DNA of 45,426 nucleotides from assembly GCA_035363095.1 (NCBI GenBank), contig DAOSEK010000009.1, positions 1-45,426 of the forward strand. Reading direction: 5' to 3'. Under the pieces are notes generated by a model, which saw only the letters and a program-made list of their open reading frames with translations, searched no databases and was not told where the DNA came from. This document shows, piece by piece, positions 42,849 to 45,426 of the stretch (position 1 is its first letter; every line of letters begins with the position of its first letter). A program made the position numbers and the translations under genes. This DNA comes from DAOSEK01 sp035363095. Lineage in GTDB: Archaea; Nanobdellota; Nanobdellia; Woesearchaeales; UBA119.

Positions 42849-43337
42849 TTATTTCTTCTTTTTTTGTTCAGAAGAGTATATGAATAGAATCATCATGATC
42901 ACACCTATTGTGATGTAAGAATCAGCAAGGTTAAAATTAGGCCAAGACCCTATACTTATGAAATCTATTACATAGCCATAAATTAATCTATCTATTAGAT
43001 TTGATATTCCACCAGAAAGTATTAGTATTACAGCAATCAAAGGAATTTTATTGTTCTTTTTTGTTTTTGAATCTTCTAAAAGAATATTCTTATTAAAACA
43101 AAAGAGATACAAAAAGAATGAAAGTATTACCAAAACAAGCAATGCGTTTAGATTGGGGTTGCTCTTAAAGAACCCAAATGCAATTCCTGTGTTTGTAGTG
43201 TATTTGATACTAAAAATGCTAAACAGATGAATGTCAGGTTTTATATTTTCTACAATCAACTTGACAAAAAAATCTAAGCCAATAAAAAAAGTTATAACTA
43301 AAATGGACTTGATTGAGAACAAATTGCACTTGTGCAT
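42849..43337 (-). CDS. lspA: Lipoprotein signal peptidase (LspA)
   Basis: 162 residues from ATG 43337. An upstream start at 43394 would overlap the preceding gene by 44 bases and add a polar leader. Four membrane segments carry the catalytic Asp pair: first in SGGISNLIDRLIYGYVIDFISIG, then in the FNLADSYITIGV segment, and with the NTGIAFGFF box in front. The enzyme is an aspartyl protease that cleaves lipoprotein signal peptides in bacteria. It is uncommon in archaea, and archaeal lipoprotein processing usually relies on other enzymes, so this copy is probably of bacterial origin. No lipoprotein diacylglyceryl transferase gene is in the window. Confidence 0.9.
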   Translation of the reverse strand: MHKCNLFSIKSILVITFFIGLDFFVKLIVENIKPDIHLFSIFSIKYTTNTGIAFGFFKSNPNLNALLVLVILSFFLYLFCFNKNILLEDSKTKKNNKIPLIAVILILSGGISNLIDRLIYGYVIDFISIGSWPNFNLADSYITIGVIMMILFIYSSEQKKKK

Positions 43338-43350
43338 TAATGCCTTAAAA

Positions 43351-43761
43351 CTACCACATCCTCCCTTTGTTTCTTTCCTGCTGTTGTTGTTCATATATAT
43401 GCCTCTCCATTGCTGAGATTCTTTGATTTAAACTTTCAAGTATTGCTTTTATCATATCAAGTTTAGTTGAGATTACCTCTAAGTCCTTTTCAATTCTTGG
43501 GCTCTCACTTGAAGGATATTGATATCTTTGCTGAAAGCCTTGGCTAGGTGCCTGAAATGGTCTTGCAGAGTTAGGATAAGCAAAGGAATTTCCACCACTT
43601 TCTTGATAGTCCTCAAGCCCTAATGAAGAGTTCATATCTCCCATATTACCTTTGGAAAAGTCATCACCAAAGTTTAAACCTGCATTTTGTTTTTTTTGAG
43701 AGATGATGGAGTTTATTTCATCATCACTGTTCTTCTTTTTGAAAAAATCAAGTATTCCCAT
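43351..43761 (-). CDS. Small soluble protein with coiled-coil end
   Basis: 136 residues. Start MGILDFFKKKNSDDEI. The middle (about 30-85) is Gly/Ser/Asn/Gln/Pro-rich (FGDDFSKGNMGDMNSSLG, RPFQAPSQGFQQRYQYP) and disordered by eye, and the end is a coiled coil (KDLEVISTKLDMIKAILESLNQRISAMERHIYEQQQQ). Proteins with this layout recur next to lspA-like and membrane genes in DPANN genomes. The final ATGTGGTAG ends 13 bases before the lspA ATG, which probably makes one transcript with it. Confidence 0.6.
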   Translation of the reverse strand: MGILDFFKKKNSDDEINSIISQKKQNAGLNFGDDFSKGNMGDMNSSLGLEDYQESGGNSFAYPNSARPFQAPSQGFQQRYQYPSSESPRIEKDLEVISTKLDMIKAILESLNQRISAMERHIYEQQQQERNKGRMW

Positions 43762-43784
43762 CTTTGTTACCTCATCATTTTTTT

Positions 43785-43898
43785 ATTAATAAAAAAGCAT
43801 ACCTCGTGTTTCAAGATTGTAATCAACAACCTCGCGTTAATACAGCGCATGCTTTTATCTTATCAACATACCTTGCCCTTTAGGGTGAGGTTGTTGAT
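43785..43898 (-). repeat. RptA copy 7 (20 bases shorter), overlapping a gene end
   Basis: A 114-base copy on the minus strand. About 20 bases are deleted from the right hairpin (GTGTTTCAAG then TTGTAATCAAC). Its 5' end, read on the minus strand, codes for the last residues and stop of the membrane gene at 43880. Confidence 0.92.
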
Positions 43899-44632
43899 TT
43901 GTCAAATCTTTTTACTATCAAATTTATTGGATTTGGAAAAAATCTTGCTATTGTAAATATTGGAGTTTGGGGTACAATTTTAACACTATTTTCTTTTGTT
44001 AATGTTAACAGATTACTTATTGATAGGTCGTTACCACTTAATTCATACATTAATGCAAATAGATAGCTTTTTAGATTATCCTCATTTGATATCTCGCTAA
44101 GAATCTTGATTATAACTAAGTCTGCGTCTTCTTTTGTGTTCTGTTTATATAAAATATCTTTCAAAGTATTAAGAGGTTGTGAAGAATTCATGATATCTAA
44201 TATTTCTTCTTTTTTGAAAGTAAAATCGCCAATTGCTGTTGTGTTAGAAAAGAATTCTGTATCAAAAATCAGATGTCGATAGTATGGTTTTTGATTATCA
44301 AGTGCATTTTTTTTATAAAACCCATCTGCTCTTTTAATCATCTCTTCAGGAAGAAGCGTGGGTTTTATTGTGTCGTTTTCATATCCTGTGAAATCAAGAA
44401 CAAACCCACTTACTATTTTACCTGAGTCTGTTAAAAGAATCTGGTTTGGAGAGGTATAAAAGTTGGAATTAAAGGTTTGAATGTCAATAAAGACTAAAGC
44501 TCCTGAGACTATAAAAAAAATAAACAAAGCTGATATTACGAATATTATTGTTTTTATTAAGCTCTTTAAAAGTAGTGCCCCTATTACGACAATAAGCAAA
44601 AAGAATATTATTGAAAGTATTGATCCAAACAT
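43880..44632 (-). CDS. Two-span membrane protein, C-terminus supplied by RptA
   Basis: 250 residues. Two hydrophobic segments lie at the N terminus (SIIFFLLIVVIGALLLKSLI and IIFVISALFIFFIVSGALVFI). The remainder is a soluble domain of about 195 residues with no recognised family (NSNFYTSPNQILLTDSGKIVSGF, PEEMIKRADGFYKK). The final KSTTSP and the TAA come from the left arm of RptA copy 7, so the original C terminus may have been cut by the insertion. It is followed (on the minus strand) by the coiled-coil protein and lspA. Confidence 0.65.
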   Translation of the reverse strand: MFGSILSIIFFLLIVVIGALLLKSLIKTIIFVISALFIFFIVSGALVFIDIQTFNSNFYTSPNQILLTDSGKIVSGFVLDFTGYENDTIKPTLLPEEMIKRADGFYKKNALDNQKPYYRHLIFDTEFFSNTTAIGDFTFKKEEILDIMNSSQPLNTLKDILYKQNTKEDADLVIIKILSEISNEDNLKSYLFALMYELSGNDLSISNLLTLTKENSVKIVPQTPIFTIARFFPNPINLIVKRFDKSTTSP

Positions 44633-44731
44633 CAGTATGCACCTCTTAATATAAGCAATGTTATAACTAGATATTTAAATCTTTTGGATGCCTTAGGGAA
44701 AAACTTCTGGGATAAAACAAACTGTCTGTTT

Positions 44732-45426
44732 TTAATCCATCTCTGCTGTTAGCATTACGGTGCTTGATTTGGCACCGGTGGATTCTGCTGGAGGGATAGT
44801 AATTAGAAGGTCTAGTCTTGCTTCATCAGAGGAATCTGCGAAGTTAAGCCCGCAGATTGAATTCTTTTGAGTGGTTGAGATGTTCATCCAAGTTGTTTGC
44901 GAACAGCTGGTGTTAAATGAACTAGGTTCTCCAGAGTAAGCTGCTGCTAAGAATTTGAAATATTCTGTATTTGTTGAGACTGTTGAATATGGGTTTGTTG
45001 CATTAACAGTGATATTTACAAAGCAGTTTCCGCTGTTTCTTACTAAAAGTGGGCCGTTTGCATGACCTGGAGCGTTAGCTGTTGTGTTTTTGGTTTCATC
45101 AATTGATAATGTGCCAAAATCAGTAGTTGAGTGCACAAGGTCTATTGCGACATATGGAATTATTGTAAAATTTCTTATGCTTGACCATTCAGAGCAAATC
45201 CATGAATCACAGGCTTTTACCTTCCAGTTGTATGGTGAAAGGTCAAGATTTGATGCAGGTGTGTAGTAAAGGTTTGCAATTGAGGCTTGATTGATGGGGT
45301 CAGTTCCGTTGCAGTATTTTGCATAAGGGCAGGCGGTTCTATCTATATCAATTGTGTATGTAATTGAATCGCCATCAGGGTCGGTTGACGCGCTCCAATT
45401 AAATACAGGGGTTCTGTTTGTTATTG
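44732..45426 (-). CDS. Large exported surface protein, C-terminal part (runs off the window)
   Basis: The frame is open from the window edge to the stop at 44732, giving 230 residues of a longer protein. A GTG at 45136 is internal, not a start. The visible part starts with TPVFNWSASTDPDGDSITYTIDID, then SPYNWKVKACDSWICSEWSSIRNFTI, the strand pattern of fibronectin-type-III / cadherin-like modules in archaeal surface proteins. A second module (FGTLSIDETKNTTANAPGHANGPLLVRNSGNC) follows. It is less AT-rich than its surroundings. Probable S-layer or adhesin. No membrane anchor is visible at this end. Confidence 0.8.
   Translation of the reverse strand, partial: ITNRTPVFNWSASTDPDGDSITYTIDIDRTACPYAKYCNGTDPINQASIANLYYTPASNLDLSPYNWKVKACDSWICSEWSSIRNFTIIPYVAIDLVHSTTDFGTLSIDETKNTTANAPGHANGPLLVRNSGNCFVNITVNATNPYSTVSTNTEYFKFLAAAYSGEPSSFNTSCSQTTWMNISTTQKNSICGLNFADSSDEARLDLLITIPPAESTGAKSSTVMLTAEMD

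Overview
This window looks like part of a scaffold from a small-genome archaeon, most likely a DPANN lineage of the Woesearchaeota/Pacearchaeota type. The placement is inferred. It rests on archaeal informational genes (Cbf5, topoisomerase VI A and B, a Dim2-like double-KH protein, an archaeal-type CMP kinase, the archaeal repair protein Nre and a PAC2 proteasome-assembly chaperone), on archaeal tRNA features (A73 and G3:U70 in tRNA-Ala, U73 in tRNA-Thr), on TATA boxes about 26 bases before leaderless ATGs mixed with GGTGAT-type ribosome sites, on strong AT bias, and on several DPANN-style surface proteins. Three runs of exactly 100 N are scaffold gaps, and each lies in or beside a short tandem repeat.

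Layout. 0.1-3.0 kb: a membrane-anchored phospholipase-D-fold protein and a CPA2 antiporter with an RCK domain, both on the minus strand. 3.0-4.2 kb: a gene-free, highly structured region. It holds two sets of nested inverted repeats, then three hairpins and a tRNA-Ser(GGA) gene that all begin with the same 14 bases and are spaced exactly 105 bases apart. 4.2-8.1 kb: two minus-strand unknowns flanking an RNase H-fold exonuclease and a YhaM-like OB/HD exoribonuclease. 8.35-9.2 kb: tRNA-Ala(CGC) whose 3' half runs in frame into a decayed archaeal tyrosine integrase, the scar of an integrated element. 9.2-13.6 kb: an atypical GNAT protein, a surface protein and Cbf5. 13.6-16.4 kb: repeats, a gap, a C-terminally short serine recombinase and a small membrane protein without a normal start codon. 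16.6-25.6 kb: PAC2, a miniature pyruvate kinase, several small membrane enzymes (DUF1295, TspO, PAP2, hemolysin III), tRNA-Glu(CTC), a PLP-dependent sulfur-amino-acid enzyme, and TatD coupled to a zinc-ribbon peptide. 26-30.5 kb: the top6B-top6A pair and the Dim2-like protein. 31.5-36.5 kb: dTMP kinase, a winged-helix protein, two unknowns, a RecB-family nuclease and tRNA-Thr(CGT). 36.6-45.4 kb: phosphohexomutase, a convergent pair ending in PCNA-binding-like tails (an unknown gene and Nre), CMP kinase, a broken gene, LspA, two small DPANN-type proteins, and the end of a large fibronectin-like surface protein running off the window.

The most unusual content is non-coding. A dispersed family of about 134 bases (here RptA, eight copies on both strands) folds into two long hairpins with mutually exclusive pairings and resembles non-autonomous IS200/IS605-type elements. 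A second, more decayed family (RptB, about 115 bases) often adjoins it, and one RptA copy appears to have landed inside an RptB copy. One RptA copy supplies the last residues and stop codon of a membrane protein. The 105-base hairpin series upstream of tRNA-Ser, with compensating stem changes between hairpins, is the best candidate for an undescribed RNA system. No transposase gene for either family is present in the window.
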